A DNA stretch of 64,000 nucleotides from Candidatus Binatia bacterium (lineage in GTDB: Bacteria; Desulfobacterota; Binatia; UBA1149; CAITLU01), in contig DASXOZ010000079.1 of the NCBI GenBank assembly GCA_036493895.1, positions 51,336 to 115,335 on the forward strand. The letters are read 5' to 3'. The notes beneath the pieces were generated by a model. That model searched no databases. It saw only the letters and a list, made by a program, of their open reading frames with translations, and was not told the origin of the DNA. Shown in pieces: positions 18,003 through 26,907 of the stretch (position 1 is the first letter of the stretch; every line of letters begins with the position of its first letter). A program made the translations under genes and the position numbers.

Positions 18003-18053
18003 GGGGTCGGACACCAGCGCTCGCCGTTTTGCGGCGAGCGCAACAGGTGTCCG
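18003..18053. repeat. Long hairpin with GGGGTCGGACACC ends
   Basis: Inner stem GCGCTCGCCG (18017-18026) pairs with CGGCGAGCGC (18032-18041) around TTTTG. Outer arms are GGACACC (18009-18015) and GGTGTCC (18046-18052). The left end GGGGTCGGACACC resembles the GGGGTCAGGCACC box of the arrays at 1691 and 12589. It lies 16 bp after the stop at 17987 and may also act as a 3' stabiliser; there is no T-run. Confidence 0.8.
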
Positions 18054-18139
18054 GGCCCAGGCACGGTCCGCGCCTGCGGCGCCGCGACCGCGGCGCCCAA
18101 AGTGGCAGCCACCGGGGGTTTCCCCTAGTATTTCGCGCT

Positions 18140-18670
18140 GTGCGCAGCACCTGTTCGTCCGCGAGAAATCGTTTCCGGTGGCCACACTTCGCCCTGTCCG
18201 GCCTGTCTGCCTTGGCCTGCACAGGCGTCGGAGCATGCGGCCCGAGCGGCGGCGGCACCACCTACACCATCGTGTTCTCGCTCGGCGACAACGCGCCGGA
18301 CGTGGATTCCGTGCACTTCACCGCCACCTACGAAGGCGGCAACATCCTCGGTAGCGGCGCAACTGCCGAGTGCACCGCGGCCGATTCCGTGACGGTGACC
18401 GTCGTCGACTTCGACAGCCCCGCGCTGGACGGGCCAAAGTTTCTCGACGTACAGGCTGGCGCCAAGGACACTGCCATTTCCGCGGGCGACGAAATCATGA
18501 CCTGCAGTTTTACGGCTGGCACGCAGCCGACATCCCACAATTTCGCCATGACCACGACGGCGGCCACCGACGACAACGACGATTCGATCTCCGACCTGTC
18601 CAACGTCGACGTTGTCGTCTCCAGCACGTGTCTCGCAAGCGGGACGACGTCGGGAAGCTGCCCCCAGTGA
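18140..18670 (+). CDS. Small lipoprotein with one cohesin-like domain
   Basis: About 176 aa. GTG 18140 is chosen because it gives a basic N-region, a hydrophobic stretch (HFALSGLSALACTGVGAC) and possible lipobox cysteines; the exact start and lipidated Cys are uncertain. After GPSGGG comes one domain of about 130 aa (YTIVFSLGDNAPDVDSVHFTATYEG...) that matches, strand by strand, the repeated domain of the 14422 protein, including the conserved CTAAD/CSF positions. The stop overlaps the next start (GTGA at 18667-18670), so the two are translationally coupled. Probably an envelope-anchored cohesin-like protein. Confidence 0.65.
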   Translation: MRSTCSSARNRFRWPHFALSGLSALACTGVGACGPSGGGTTYTIVFSLGDNAPDVDSVHFTATYEGGNILGSGATAECTAADSVTVTVVDFDSPALDGPKFLDVQAGAKDTAISAGDEIMTCSFTAGTQPTSHNFAMTTTAATDDNDDSISDLSNVDVVVSSTCLASGTTSGSCPQ

Positions 18671-19935
18671 CTTCCCGCCGCATACTGGCTTTCGTCGTGA
18701 CTGCCGCGCTGGCCGATCTGGCCGGCGGCTGCCAGAGCAACGACAAGGATGCGCTGGCGGTGTTCGTCAGCGTGCCCCAGCAAAGTTTCCCCAACGTCGC
18801 CAAGGCCACGATCGTCGTCGACTATTCCGGCACCGGCGCGAGCATTCTTGCCGACGGCGCCGCACCCGACTGCGCGTTCGTGCTGCCGGGCGTAGACGGG
18901 GCCTTCTCGGACGACCACCGCGGCACGCTGACGATCCACGCCTCCGGACCGCGCGCGCTGCGCGGCCCGGCCGACATCGCCGCGTGCCGCATGCGGGCAG
19001 CCGCCGACGCGACTCCCGCATCCGTGCACGACAAACTCGCGGTGCGGGTGACGGCGGCCGAGGATGCTGCCGGCAAGGCCGTCGACCTTTCGGGTTCCAA
19101 GGCACACGCGACGGCCCGCACCGAAGCCAGCATCGAGGCCGAGCAGGCCGAGGCCGTCAAGGCCTCCGAGGCGGCAGCCGCGGCAGCCCCGCCGCCGCCC
19201 GCCGCCCCGGGAGCCCCAGGGGCCGCTGGAGCCGGCGGACCCGGCGCGGCGCCGGCAGGAACCCAAGGGCCAGCCAAGAGCGAGTCTCTGCCCCCTCCCG
19301 GTTCCGCCGCGGCGGTAGCGGCAAGACTGGGCACCCCGCCGCCTCTTCCTTTCGGTGCCGCCAACGCCCCGCCCGGCAGCAGGCCTGCCGCCAATGCTGC
19401 GACAGCCAGCGCGAAGCCGGCTCCGTCGTCGCTCATCAACAACCCGCGCGGGTCCGCGTCCGGCAACAATTCGGGCAACCAGAACGGCTCTAACAACTCG
19501 ACCAATCCGCCGCCCCAAGAAAACCCGGTCGGATCGGGCGGCGGTGGGTCGAATGTGTCCGACAACGCGCCGCAATATGACCTCGTCATCTCGGCGAACA
19601 GCACCGGCCAGGCCACGTTCGGTGCCCTGCAACTCGAGGTCACCTATCTCGGCAGCAACGGGAAGTTCGTCGGCCTCGGAGCGGATGTCGACTGCACGGG
19701 ACTGGTCGATGCGATCATCGCCGCGAACAACGTGAACGACGTCCTGCTCAAGCTCGGTATAATCAGCCTGCAGGGAGTGCGCATTCCCGCGCCGCTGGTG
19801 CGCTGCGGATTTAAAACCTCGGGCCCGATCAGCACGGCGTCGTTCCAAATCCAGATCGTGGATGCCTCCGACGCGGGCTCGGAGCCGCTCGACCCGCCGC
19901 CAGCGGTCTTCGTGTCGAGCGTAAGCCGCCGTTGA
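18667..19935 (+). CDS. Lipoprotein with two cohesin-like domains joined by an Ala/Pro linker
   Basis: 422-aa predicted lipoprotein: GTG start overlapping the preceding stop, then a short signal with lipobox LAGGC. A first beta domain (about 28-135; AVFVSVPQQSFPNVAKATIV...) is followed by a Glu/Ala-rich stretch and a long Ala/Pro/Gly/Asn linker (about 150-298). A second domain of about 120 aa (YDLVISANSTGQATFGALQLEV...) carries the GALQxxxxY signature of the 14422 domains. Two spaced beta modules on a flexible tether suit an extracellular scaffold. Its stop overlaps the TTG of the downstream TMTC-like gene (TTGA), so production of substrate and enzyme may be linked (inference). Confidence 0.7.
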   Translation: MTSRRILAFVVTAALADLAGGCQSNDKDALAVFVSVPQQSFPNVAKATIVVDYSGTGASILADGAAPDCAFVLPGVDGAFSDDHRGTLTIHASGPRALRGPADIAACRMRAAADATPASVHDKLAVRVTAAEDAAGKAVDLSGSKAHATARTEASIEAEQAEAVKASEAAAAAAPPPPAAPGAPGAAGAGGPGAAPAGTQGPAKSESLPPPGSAAAVAARLGTPPPLPFGAANAPPGSRPAANAATASAKPAPSSLINNPRGSASGNNSGNQNGSNNSTNPPPQENPVGSGGGGSNVSDNAPQYDLVISANSTGQATFGALQLEVTYLGSNGKFVGLGADVDCTGLVDAIIAANNVNDVLLKLGIISLQGVRIPAPLVRCGFKTSGPISTASFQIQIVDASDAGSEPLDPPPAVFVSSVSRR

Positions 19936-22001
19936 GTCGCCCGGGGGCGCCGTCTCGCCCCGCGCGGGCTTCCGATCGACCGCGCAGATCGTCACCGCGC
20001 CGCGAGCCGGCCGCCGATGCCACTTCGACGGATGTCGCCGCAGCCGGCCGCACGCGCGCGAGGCTGCAATTCGCGGCAGCGTTCCTCGGCGCTGCCGGGC
20101 TGACCTGCATCGCATTCTGGCCGGCGCTCGGCGCCGGGTTCGTCTCCGACGACGTCAATGCGATCGTCGAGAACGAATGGGTAAGCGGTCCTTTCGATCC
20201 CGCCGCCATCTTCTCGAACTTCTCATGGTGGGGCCAGGGACGTTCGGACGCGCCCGACTTCCGCCCTGCCGCGACGCTGACGATGGCGTTAAGCCATTCG
20301 GCGTCAGGCTCGAATCCTTCGGCGTTCCGCATCGTGAACTTCGCGATGCATGCGGCATGTGCGGCGCTGCTGTTCGCGCTTGCTCGCGCTCTCGGCCTCG
20401 AGCTGGCGACGGCAATGGCAGCCGCGGCGCTGTTTGCCGTGCTCCCGATCCACAGCGAAGCGGTGATCTGGATCGTCGGACGCGCCGAGCTCGGTGCAGC
20501 GGCGTGTTTCCTCATCGCGACCCTCTGCTGCGTGCGCATCGAGCGCAACGGCTCCGCGCACAATGCCCGGCGCGAGGCAGACATTGCCGCGCCGGGCGAT
20601 TCCGCAGCGCGCTACTCGCTGTGGTCGGGACTCGGCGCCGCCGCGGCGGTGACGACGGGAATGGCGTTCAAGGAGAACGCCGTGACGGTGCTCGCGGTGC
20701 CGGCCGCGCTCGCCGTCTGCCTCGGCCCCGCGCGTGAGCGTCTGCAACGAGCCGCGCAGACGACCGCGTGGCTCGCTGCCGGAGCTGCCGTGTATTTTGC
20801 GCTGCGTGCCCACGCATCGGGTCCGTCGCTGCATCTCGGGTCGCGATCGCTTCTGGACAACCCGTTGTCCGTCGTCGGGGCGGGCACGCGCCTGCTCGGT
20901 GCCGTCGCCGTGCTCGGTCGCTACCTGTGGCTCTCGGTGTGGCCTTCCCCGCTCAGCATCGATTATTCGTACGATGCGCTCGGCATCGGGTCCGGCTTCG
21001 TTGCCGATGCCGATTCCGCCGTCGCGATCGTTGCCGTCGCCGCGCTGGCCTGGGCCGCGTGGCGAGGCCCGGGAGCGCGATCGGTAACGTCTTTCGGGAT
21101 CCTCGTCGCGGCAGCTTCCTACTCGATCGTCTCGCAGGTGCTCTTTCCGCTCGGCACTCTGCTCGGCGAACGGCTGTTCTATCTTCCGACCGCGGGGCTG
21201 CTGCTGGCGGCAGCTGCTGCGTGCGAGCCGCTGATGGTTCGCACCGCCGCGCGCACGATCACGATCGGCATCTGCGCCGCGCTCGTCATCGTCGCGCTCT
21301 TCGTCGATCGCCACCGCGCGGCGCAATGGTCCACTCCGGTCTCGGTGTTCGAGGCGGCCGTGGCCGCCTACCCGCGCAGCGCCCGCGCCCAGATGGAGCT
21401 CGCGTCGGCTTACGGCAATGCGGGACGCATCGAGGATGCGGCGGCGCACTTCGCGGCTGCCAGGGCCATCCACCCCGGCTATTCGGCGGCCGCCTACAAC
21501 GAAGGAAACACCTACGCGCGCGCCGGCCTCTACGACCGCGCCGAAGCCGCGTACCGCAGCGCCGTCACGATCCAGCCCGACCTGACCAGGGCCTGGTACA
21601 ACCTCGCCCTCACCGAGCGCATCCGCGGCCAGACGGCGGCATGGGTCGATGCAATGGAACATGCCACTGCGCTGTCGCCCGATTCGCCGGTGCTGGAGAA
21701 CGAGCTGGGCGAGGCCCTGCTGGCGGCCGGCCGCTACGAAGACGCCGCCGGGACATACGACCGGCTGATCGACGGCGGCCAGGCCGTGGCGGCGTCGTAC
21801 TTCAACCGCGGAGTTGCCCGGCATCACGCCGGCGGCTGCACCGCGGCGGTCGACGACTACCGCAAGGCGGCCTCCTTCTCCGTGGCACCGCACGAAGCGT
21901 TCGACGCCGCCGCCGGCTGCCTGCGAGAGCTCGGCCACAATGACGAGGCGGAAAAAATCGAGCAGGCAGGCAAAGTTGCAAACCGGGATACCCGTCGTTA
22001 A
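19932..22001 (+). CDS. TMTC-like membrane glycosyltransferase with C-terminal TPRs
   Basis: 689-aa membrane protein resembling TMTC/DUF1736 proteins, which in animals O-mannosylate cadherin beta-sandwich domains. Seen: first-loop acidic pair in FVSDDVNAIVENEW, the WWGQGRSD...FRPAATLTMAL segment, NPSAFRIVNFAMHAACAAL, the typical WPSPLSIDYSYDA motif near residue 340, about ten hydrophobic segments, then TPR repeats from about 470 to the end (for example ARAQMELASAYGNAGRIEDA, YNEGNTYARAGLYDRAEAAY). TTG 19932 overlaps the stop of the cohesin-like lipoprotein gene by 4 bp. Donor and acceptor are unknown. The operon context makes the cohesin-like lipoproteins and Thr-rich linkers candidate acceptors (inference). 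Confidence 0.82.
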   Translation: MSRPGAPSRPARASDRPRRSSPRREPAADATSTDVAAAGRTRARLQFAAAFLGAAGLTCIAFWPALGAGFVSDDVNAIVENEWVSGPFDPAAIFSNFSWWGQGRSDAPDFRPAATLTMALSHSASGSNPSAFRIVNFAMHAACAALLFALARALGLELATAMAAAALFAVLPIHSEAVIWIVGRAELGAAACFLIATLCCVRIERNGSAHNARREADIAAPGDSAARYSLWSGLGAAAAVTTGMAFKENAVTVLAVPAALAVCLGPARERLQRAAQTTAWLAAGAAVYFALRAHASGPSLHLGSRSLLDNPLSVVGAGTRLLGAVAVLGRYLWLSVWPSPLSIDYSYDALGIGSGFVADADSAVAIVAVAALAWAAWRGPGARSVTSFGILVAAASYSIVSQVLFPLGTLLGERLFYLPTAGLLLAAAAACEPLMVRTAARTITIGICAALVIVALFVDRHRAAQWSTPVSVFEAAVAAYPRSARAQMELASAYGNAGRIEDAAAHFAAARAIHPGYSAAAYNEGNTYARAGLYDRAEAAYRSAVTIQPDLTRAWYNLALTERIRGQTAAWVDAMEHATALSPDSPVLENELGEALLAAGRYEDAAGTYDRLIDGGQAVAASYFNRGVARHHAGGCTAAVDDYRKAASFSVAPHEAFDAAAGCLRELGHNDEAEKIEQAGKVANRDTRR

Positions 22002-22050
22002 GGTCCGCGGTCCGGGGTCCCTTCTGGCCGCGTTCTCCCAATCTGATCGA

Positions 22051-23250
22051 GTGAGGCTCGTTCGCCACTTGTTGGCGCTCGCGGTGGTATGCCTTGCCGG
22101 CGTCGCGGTCGCGGCGACGATCCTGTACGTCCACGGCCAGATCGACCGCCTCGGCAATCGCTACACGAGCTTTTGCAGCATCAACGATACCGTCAACTGC
22201 GACCGGGTGCTTGCGAGCGAGTACGCGAAGATCGCAGGGTTTCCCATCGCCTGGATGGCGCTGGCCGCGTACGCCGGCATGGCCGCGATCTTCGCGTCGG
22301 CCTCGCGTGCGGACGAGCAGCTGCGCCGCCGGCTCATTGCGCTCGGGTCGGCAGGCGTCGTCGGTGCGCTCGTGTTCTCCGGCTACATGGCGGTGGTCGC
22401 GGCGTTCCGACTGGAGACGTTGTGCCTGCTCTGCGCCGGGCTCTACACGGTCGCGCTCACTAACGCGGCAATCACCGTATCGATGCTGCGGGGCTTTCGA
22501 AACAGCGCCGCGGGGTCCCCGTTCGGGCCGGGCGCAGCTGCGGGCGTGTTCAGCGTCGCGACCATCGGCGTGGTGGCGCTGGCATGGCTGACGTGGCCGG
22601 CCGGCGGCCAGGCTGCAGCTTCGCTGCGAAGCGCGGAGGACGTTCGCCGGGCCGATCCCGATTTCTACGCTTGGTACACCGCGCTGCCGAAAGTCGACGT
22701 CGCCAGCCTCGTGCGTGACGACCAGGTGGCGACCCTGTCCAGGGACAAAGTGGTCATCGTCGACTTCTTCGATCTCGAGTGCGCGCACTGCAAGAAGAAC
22801 TACCAGCTCGTCAAGCAACTCATGGCCGTGCGGGGCGGCGAGGTACAGCTCGTCCACCGTCATTTCCCGCTGGACGCGAGCTGCAACGACATCGTGCCTG
22901 TGTCGCTTCACCCGGATGCGTGCCGGGCGGCCGAGGCAGTCGAGTGCGCGGGCCTGCAAGGAAAGCACGACGAGATGATCGACATCCTGTTCGCGAACCA
23001 GGGCCAGCTCTTTGCCGAAAACCTTCCGCGCCTTGCCGGAAAGATCGGTCTGGACAAGGACGCGCTCGAGCGCTGCCTCGACGAGCACCGCACCTTGCCG
23101 CTGGTGCTTGCCGACGCGCGGGCCGGAGCAAGGCTCGACATCACGTCCACCCCGACGGTGTTCATCGGGGGGCGTCGCATCACCGGGGCACTCGAAGAGG
23201 TGGGGAAGTACGAGATGGCGGTGGTGATTGACGCGGTGCGACCGCACTGA
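22051..23250 (+). CDS. VKOR-DsbA fusion, disulfide-bond formation
   Basis: 399-aa inner-membrane protein with an N-terminal vitamin K epoxide reductase domain and a C-terminal DsbA-like thioredoxin domain. It would oxidise cysteines of exported proteins and pass electrons to quinone. Seen: loop cysteines in FCSINDTVNCDR (C42, C50), the quinone-side CLLC (C125, C128), four or five membrane segments, then the thioredoxin active site CAHC (C244, C247) and cis-Pro in TSTPTVFIGG. GTG 22051 is chosen as the nearest start before the first membrane segment, but its ribosome site is weak; a TTG at 21973 is possible. It follows the TMTC-like gene closely and suits the many Cys-rich secreted proteins nearby. 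Confidence 0.88.
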   Translation: MRLVRHLLALAVVCLAGVAVAATILYVHGQIDRLGNRYTSFCSINDTVNCDRVLASEYAKIAGFPIAWMALAAYAGMAAIFASASRADEQLRRRLIALGSAGVVGALVFSGYMAVVAAFRLETLCLLCAGLYTVALTNAAITVSMLRGFRNSAAGSPFGPGAAAGVFSVATIGVVALAWLTWPAGGQAAASLRSAEDVRRADPDFYAWYTALPKVDVASLVRDDQVATLSRDKVVIVDFFDLECAHCKKNYQLVKQLMAVRGGEVQLVHRHFPLDASCNDIVPVSLHPDACRAAEAVECAGLQGKHDEMIDILFANQGQLFAENLPRLAGKIGLDKDALERCLDEHRTLPLVLADARAGARLDITSTPTVFIGGRRITGALEEVGKYEMAVVIDAVRPH

Positions 23251-23337
23251 AGGCCACCGTCGGGGCGGAGTGCACCCGCCTGCTCCCGTCGATGACGGAA
23301 CAGCTACTTAAGGCATTGTTCGCAGGCATTTCTACAC

Positions 23338-23457
23338 GGTATTGCATCGGTGCAATGGTAAAGACCCTCATGGGTGGCACCCGCCCTGCGAAACTGCCTC
23401 AGAAACGCAGTCCCTCCGGGGAGTTGCGCGATCGCTCCACCGACCCCCATTTTTTCG
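23338..23457 (+). ncRNA. Candidate structured leader RNA upstream of the LuxR-type gene
   Basis: In the 285-bp gap before the regulator gene several stems can form: ATTGCA-TCGG-TGCAAT (23341-23356); two mutually exclusive hairpins that share GGGT at 23372-23375 (ACCC-TCAT-GGGT and GGGT-GGC-ACCC); CTGCG (23386-23390) with CGCAG (23406-23410); and GGAG (23420-23423) with CTCC (23434-23437), followed by a T-run near 23450-23455. The alternatives look like a switch or attenuator. It matched no riboswitch class I could recall. Identity unknown. Confidence 0.35.
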
Positions 23458-23535
23458 GCTTGGCACGCGAATTGCCTTCATAGGGCGTCGCGCCGGACCA
23501 AGTCCCCAACATCCGGTAACGACTGGAGGTAATTT

Positions 23536-23871
23536 GTGAAGCCCGAAACATCATCCCTGTACGATAATGGAATGCGCGGCGGCCAGGCCAATCCGGGATC
23601 CGTGTCCTCGAACCTGCGCTCGAACGTGCGTCCGATCCCGAACGAAGGAACCTACAAGTTCGATCCCGAGCGGCCTCGTCCGAACCTGACCCTTCGCGAG
23701 AAGGAAGTACTGCGCCTGGTTTGCGACGGGCTGACGAATGCGGAGATCGCGAGCAAGCTGACCGTCTCGCGCGAGACGATCAAGTCCGAGCTCAAGCGCA
23801 TCTTCCGCAAGATCGGCGTCGCCAATCGCACCCAGGCCGCCGTTCTGCTCGTCAAGCAAGGCTGGCTCTAG
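23536..23871 (+). CDS. Single-domain LuxR/GerE-type HTH regulator
   Basis: 111-aa DNA-binding protein. The GTG start at 23536 has GGAGGT 5 nt upstream. The first 45 residues look disordered (Asn/Ser/Pro-rich). Residues about 50-110 form a complete LuxR-type helix-turn-helix (LTLREKEVLRLVCDGLTNAEIASKL... with VSRETIKSELKRIFRKIGV). There is no receiver or autoinducer domain, so activity must be set by its own level, by partners, or by the structured leader upstream. It is probably transcribed alone; the protease gene starts about 95 bp later. Confidence 0.88.
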   Translation: MKPETSSLYDNGMRGGQANPGSVSSNLRSNVRPIPNEGTYKFDPERPRPNLTLREKEVLRLVCDGLTNAEIASKLTVSRETIKSELKRIFRKIGVANRTQAAVLLVKQGWL

Positions 23872-23965
23872 CGAGCCGCGCGGAAACTTGGGTCGCGGAA
23901 TCGCCCGCGCTACCTTGTCTGCGGCCGCGCCGGAGCTCCGGCGCGGCCGCGACCGTCAAGGCAGC

Positions 23966-26818
23966 ATGCAGCGGACGAAGGAAATCCAGGACAGTTCTTC
24001 ATTCCCGTCGTGGGCGGCGCGCGCAGTGCGTGCCTGTCCCTCCGGAATTGCGCGCCCATGGCGCGGACTGCGATTCTCGCTGGCCATTGCAGCGCTGCTC
24101 GTCGCCGCGACGAGCCAGGCCGCCGCGCCGGCATCGTACCCTGCGCTCTCGCCCGGACTTTCGCTGCTCGAGCGCAACTATCTCTACGACAGCGAGCTCG
24201 TCCCCGCCAAGCTGTTCGACGAGGCCGGCAAGGTGTTCTCGCGCGATGTCAGCGATCTCGTCGTGCGCAGGCTCTCCGAGCGCGCCTGGCTCTACCGCAC
24301 GCCCGACTGCGAGTTGCGGGTCGAAGTTCCGGCCGACGCGACGGTGCGCACGCTCGAAGCGCCGCTGACTGCCGTCGGTCGCCTTCTCGAAAGCTGCTCG
24401 ACCCACTTGCCGCCGCAGCTGCCGGCGATGGATTCCTACCTGCTGGGCGGAGTGCTGTCGGGGCTGGACCCGTACTCGGTGGTCTTCGACGAGAAGCACC
24501 AGAACGAGCACAACATCCAGTACCAGGGAAAGCTGGCCGGCATCGGTGCGCGCATCGGTGCGCGCCACAACCAGCTCACGCTGATCGAGGTGTATCCCGA
24601 CTCGCCCGCTGCGCGCGCCGACCTGCGCAACGACGACGCGATCCTGCGCATCGACGACCTCTCGACGAAGAACATCGCCGCCTCCGACGCCGTCGAGCGC
24701 ATCCGCGGCGACGAGGGCACCACCGTCACGCTGCTGATCCAGCGCAAGGACGAGCCGGAGCCGAAGAGCGTGATCGTCACGCGCGGCATCGTGATGATCC
24801 CTTCCGTGAAATCGAAGATCCTCGACGCCGACATCCTCTACACCGAAATCACGCAGTTCAGCCAGACTACGCCCGACGACTTCCGCCAGCACCTGAAGAA
24901 GGCGGTCGACGACAAGCACCTGCGCGGTGTCATCATCGACCTGCGGCGCAACTCGGGCGGCAGCATGATGGGCTCTTCCGCGATCGGCGACCTTTTCCTC
25001 AAAGAAGGCGTGCTGATCACGACGGCCGGGCGCGACGGCCAGCCTGCACGGGGGCTGACGCCGGAAGTGCGCGCCAGCGGCAGCGCCCTGTCGCCCGATC
25101 TCCCGGTGATTTTCCTGACGTCGCCGATGACGGCGTCCGGCTCGGAGCTGCTGGCCGCCAGCCTGCGCAACAACGACCGCGCCCTGCTCGTCGGCGAGCA
25201 CACGTTCGGCAAGGGCTGCATCCAGAAGACGTTTCCGCTGCGCGACACGAGCACGATGAAGATGACGGTGGGAAACTTCCTGCCCAACGCGCAGCCGATC
25301 CCCGGCGGAGGCCTGATTCCCGACGTCGAGGTGACCAACTACAAGGTCGGCAGCGGGCACCTGGCGATCCCGCCGCCGATCCGCACCTCCGAGCTTCCGT
25401 TCTGGCTGAAGACGCCGAAATGGTCGAAGGCCGAAGCGGCGCCGCCGTCGTACCGCGTCACGTTCGCGCAGGACTATCCCGACAACGACCCGTCGCTGGT
25501 CGAGAACGACGACGACGACAGCGTCGACGACGAGAAGACCGACGCGGACAAACCCGATCGCGTCGTCGAGATTGCCGCCGCGATCCTGCGCAACCACGGC
25601 AACGTGTCCGCGAAGCAGATGCTTGCCGATTCGAAGGACTTCCTCGAGCAGACGGTCGAGACTTCCGAGGCCGACCTCGGCGACTTCATGTACAAGCACG
25701 GGATGGACTGGACGGACGGCCCGCGACCCCAGGCCGATCCCCATCTGACGCTGCAGGTATTGCCCGTCCATCCCCTGCGCGGCGGCGAAGACAACGAAGT
25801 GGACGTGCGGATCACCAACAACAGCCCTGCGCCGTTCTACCGCGTGCGCGCGGTTCTCGATTCGACGTCCAGCATCTTCGACGGCAAGCCGGCCGCGTAC
25901 GGCCGCATCGAGCCCGGCAGCACGCGAAGCTGGCGCATGAAGGTCAAGCCGCTGGAGACCGTGCGCACCGGTCGCGTCCGCGTGACCGCGACGCTGTACG
26001 ACGACAAGGGCGAGCTGGCCAAGCTCCCCCCGGTCGACCTCGTGGTCATGGAGGCGCCGCGCCCGCACCTGGCCGTGCGAACGACGATCACTGCATCCGC
26101 GGAGGATCCGACGCACCTGGACATCACGCTCGACCTGGAAAACCGCGGAAACGGCGCTGCCGACAAGATCATCGCCAGGCTCAAGCACCCGTCAGAAGAG
26201 CAGTTCGAGATCCTCGAGGGCACCGGCGACGTTGCGTCGCTGGCACCGGGCGAGAAAACGACGTTCGTGATGAAGGCGCACCTGCTCAGTTCTTTCGACA
26301 AGATCCCCGACGCGACGATCTACATCACCGAGACGCACCACGGTCTGTATCTCGAGCAGAAGGTGCCGCTGACGATGCCGGCAGCAGACGAGTCTGCGCC
26401 GCAGGCGGCCCGTACCACGGCGTCATCGTCATCCCCGGATTCGGCCGCAGTGGTCTCCGCGTCCGCTTCCGCGCCGTCGGCTCCTCCCACCCCGTCCCCG
26501 GCAGGCGCTGCGCGCGCGGCCACGGTGTCTACGGTCGGCAGCGGCTGGAACGAAGCGCCGCGCATCACGATCGAAGGAATCGACCAGCTGCCCGACAACA
26601 CCTACCAGGTGCGCGTCCGGGCCAGCGACGACCACGCCCTGGCCGAGGTCCGTGCCCGCATCGACGACGACACCGTCGCGTACGTGGAGCCCGCCGGCGA
26701 GCACCGCACGACCGCCGAGTTGCGCTTTGCGTGGAAGCCGGACGACGACGTGAAGAAGCTCCGCATCGAGGCCGTCGACGACGAGGGCCTGCGCGAATAC
26801 TACGCCGGCTCGTTGTAA
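23966..26818 (+). CDS. S41 C-terminal processing peptidase with PDZ and extra beta domains
   Basis: 950-aa exported protease, about twice the length of a minimal CtpA. ATG 23966 opens a long basic N-region before the hydrophobic signal (GLRFSLAIAALLVAATSQAAA). A PDZ-like domain (about 190-280; LIEVYPDSPAARADLRNDDAILRI) precedes the S41 fold, with catalytic Ser in TASGSE (S393) and Lys in FGKG (about K416); GGLIPDVEV closes it. An acidic Asp/Glu-rich segment (about 510-530) and two CARDB-like beta domains (about 590-820) follow. A Ser/Ala/Pro linker and a final beta domain end the chain. It probably trims envelope proteins from their C-termini; targets are unknown. Confidence 0.87.
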   Translation: MQRTKEIQDSSSFPSWAARAVRACPSGIARPWRGLRFSLAIAALLVAATSQAAAPASYPALSPGLSLLERNYLYDSELVPAKLFDEAGKVFSRDVSDLVVRRLSERAWLYRTPDCELRVEVPADATVRTLEAPLTAVGRLLESCSTHLPPQLPAMDSYLLGGVLSGLDPYSVVFDEKHQNEHNIQYQGKLAGIGARIGARHNQLTLIEVYPDSPAARADLRNDDAILRIDDLSTKNIAASDAVERIRGDEGTTVTLLIQRKDEPEPKSVIVTRGIVMIPSVKSKILDADILYTEITQFSQTTPDDFRQHLKKAVDDKHLRGVIIDLRRNSGGSMMGSSAIGDLFLKEGVLITTAGRDGQPARGLTPEVRASGSALSPDLPVIFLTSPMTASGSELLAASLRNNDRALLVGEHTFGKGCIQKTFPLRDTSTMKMTVGNFLPNAQPIPGGGLIPDVEVTNYKVGSGHLAIPPPIRTSELPFWLKTPKWSKAEAAPPSYRVTFAQDYPDNDPSLVENDDDDSVDDEKTDADKPDRVVEIAAAILRNHGNVSAKQMLADSKDFLEQTVETSEADLGDFMYKHGMDWTDGPRPQADPHLTLQVLPVHPLRGGEDNEVDVRITNNSPAPFYRVRAVLDSTSSIFDGKPAAYGRIEPGSTRSWRMKVKPLETVRTGRVRVTATLYDDKGELAKLPPVDLVVMEAPRPHLAVRTTITASAEDPTHLDITLDLENRGNGAADKIIARLKHPSEEQFEILEGTGDVASLAPGEKTTFVMKAHLLSSFDKIPDATIYITETHHGLYLEQKVPLTMPAADESAPQAARTTASSSSPDSAAVVSASASAPSAPPTPSPAGAARAATVSTVGSGWNEAPRITIEGIDQLPDNTYQVRVRASDDHALAEVRARIDDDTVAYVEPAGEHRTTAELRFAWKPDDDVKKLRIEAVDDEGLREYYAGSL

Positions 26819-26907
26819 CCAGCCCCGCAATTGGGAGGCGGCGCGCATGGCCCCGTCTCCGAACCCGCCCCCAAGCGTACGGCAGCCGTCAGCGCGTAAA
26901 GGAACGG

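Noticed and set aside
23338..23457. Cyclic di-GMP or other known riboswitch
   Set aside because: The GEMM core (GGGnnCGCAAAGCC with a GNRA loop) and other known cores I recall are absent.
23292..23484. Possible 63-aa gene before the LuxR-type regulator
   Set aside because: No ribosome site; the interval is better explained by the set of stems.
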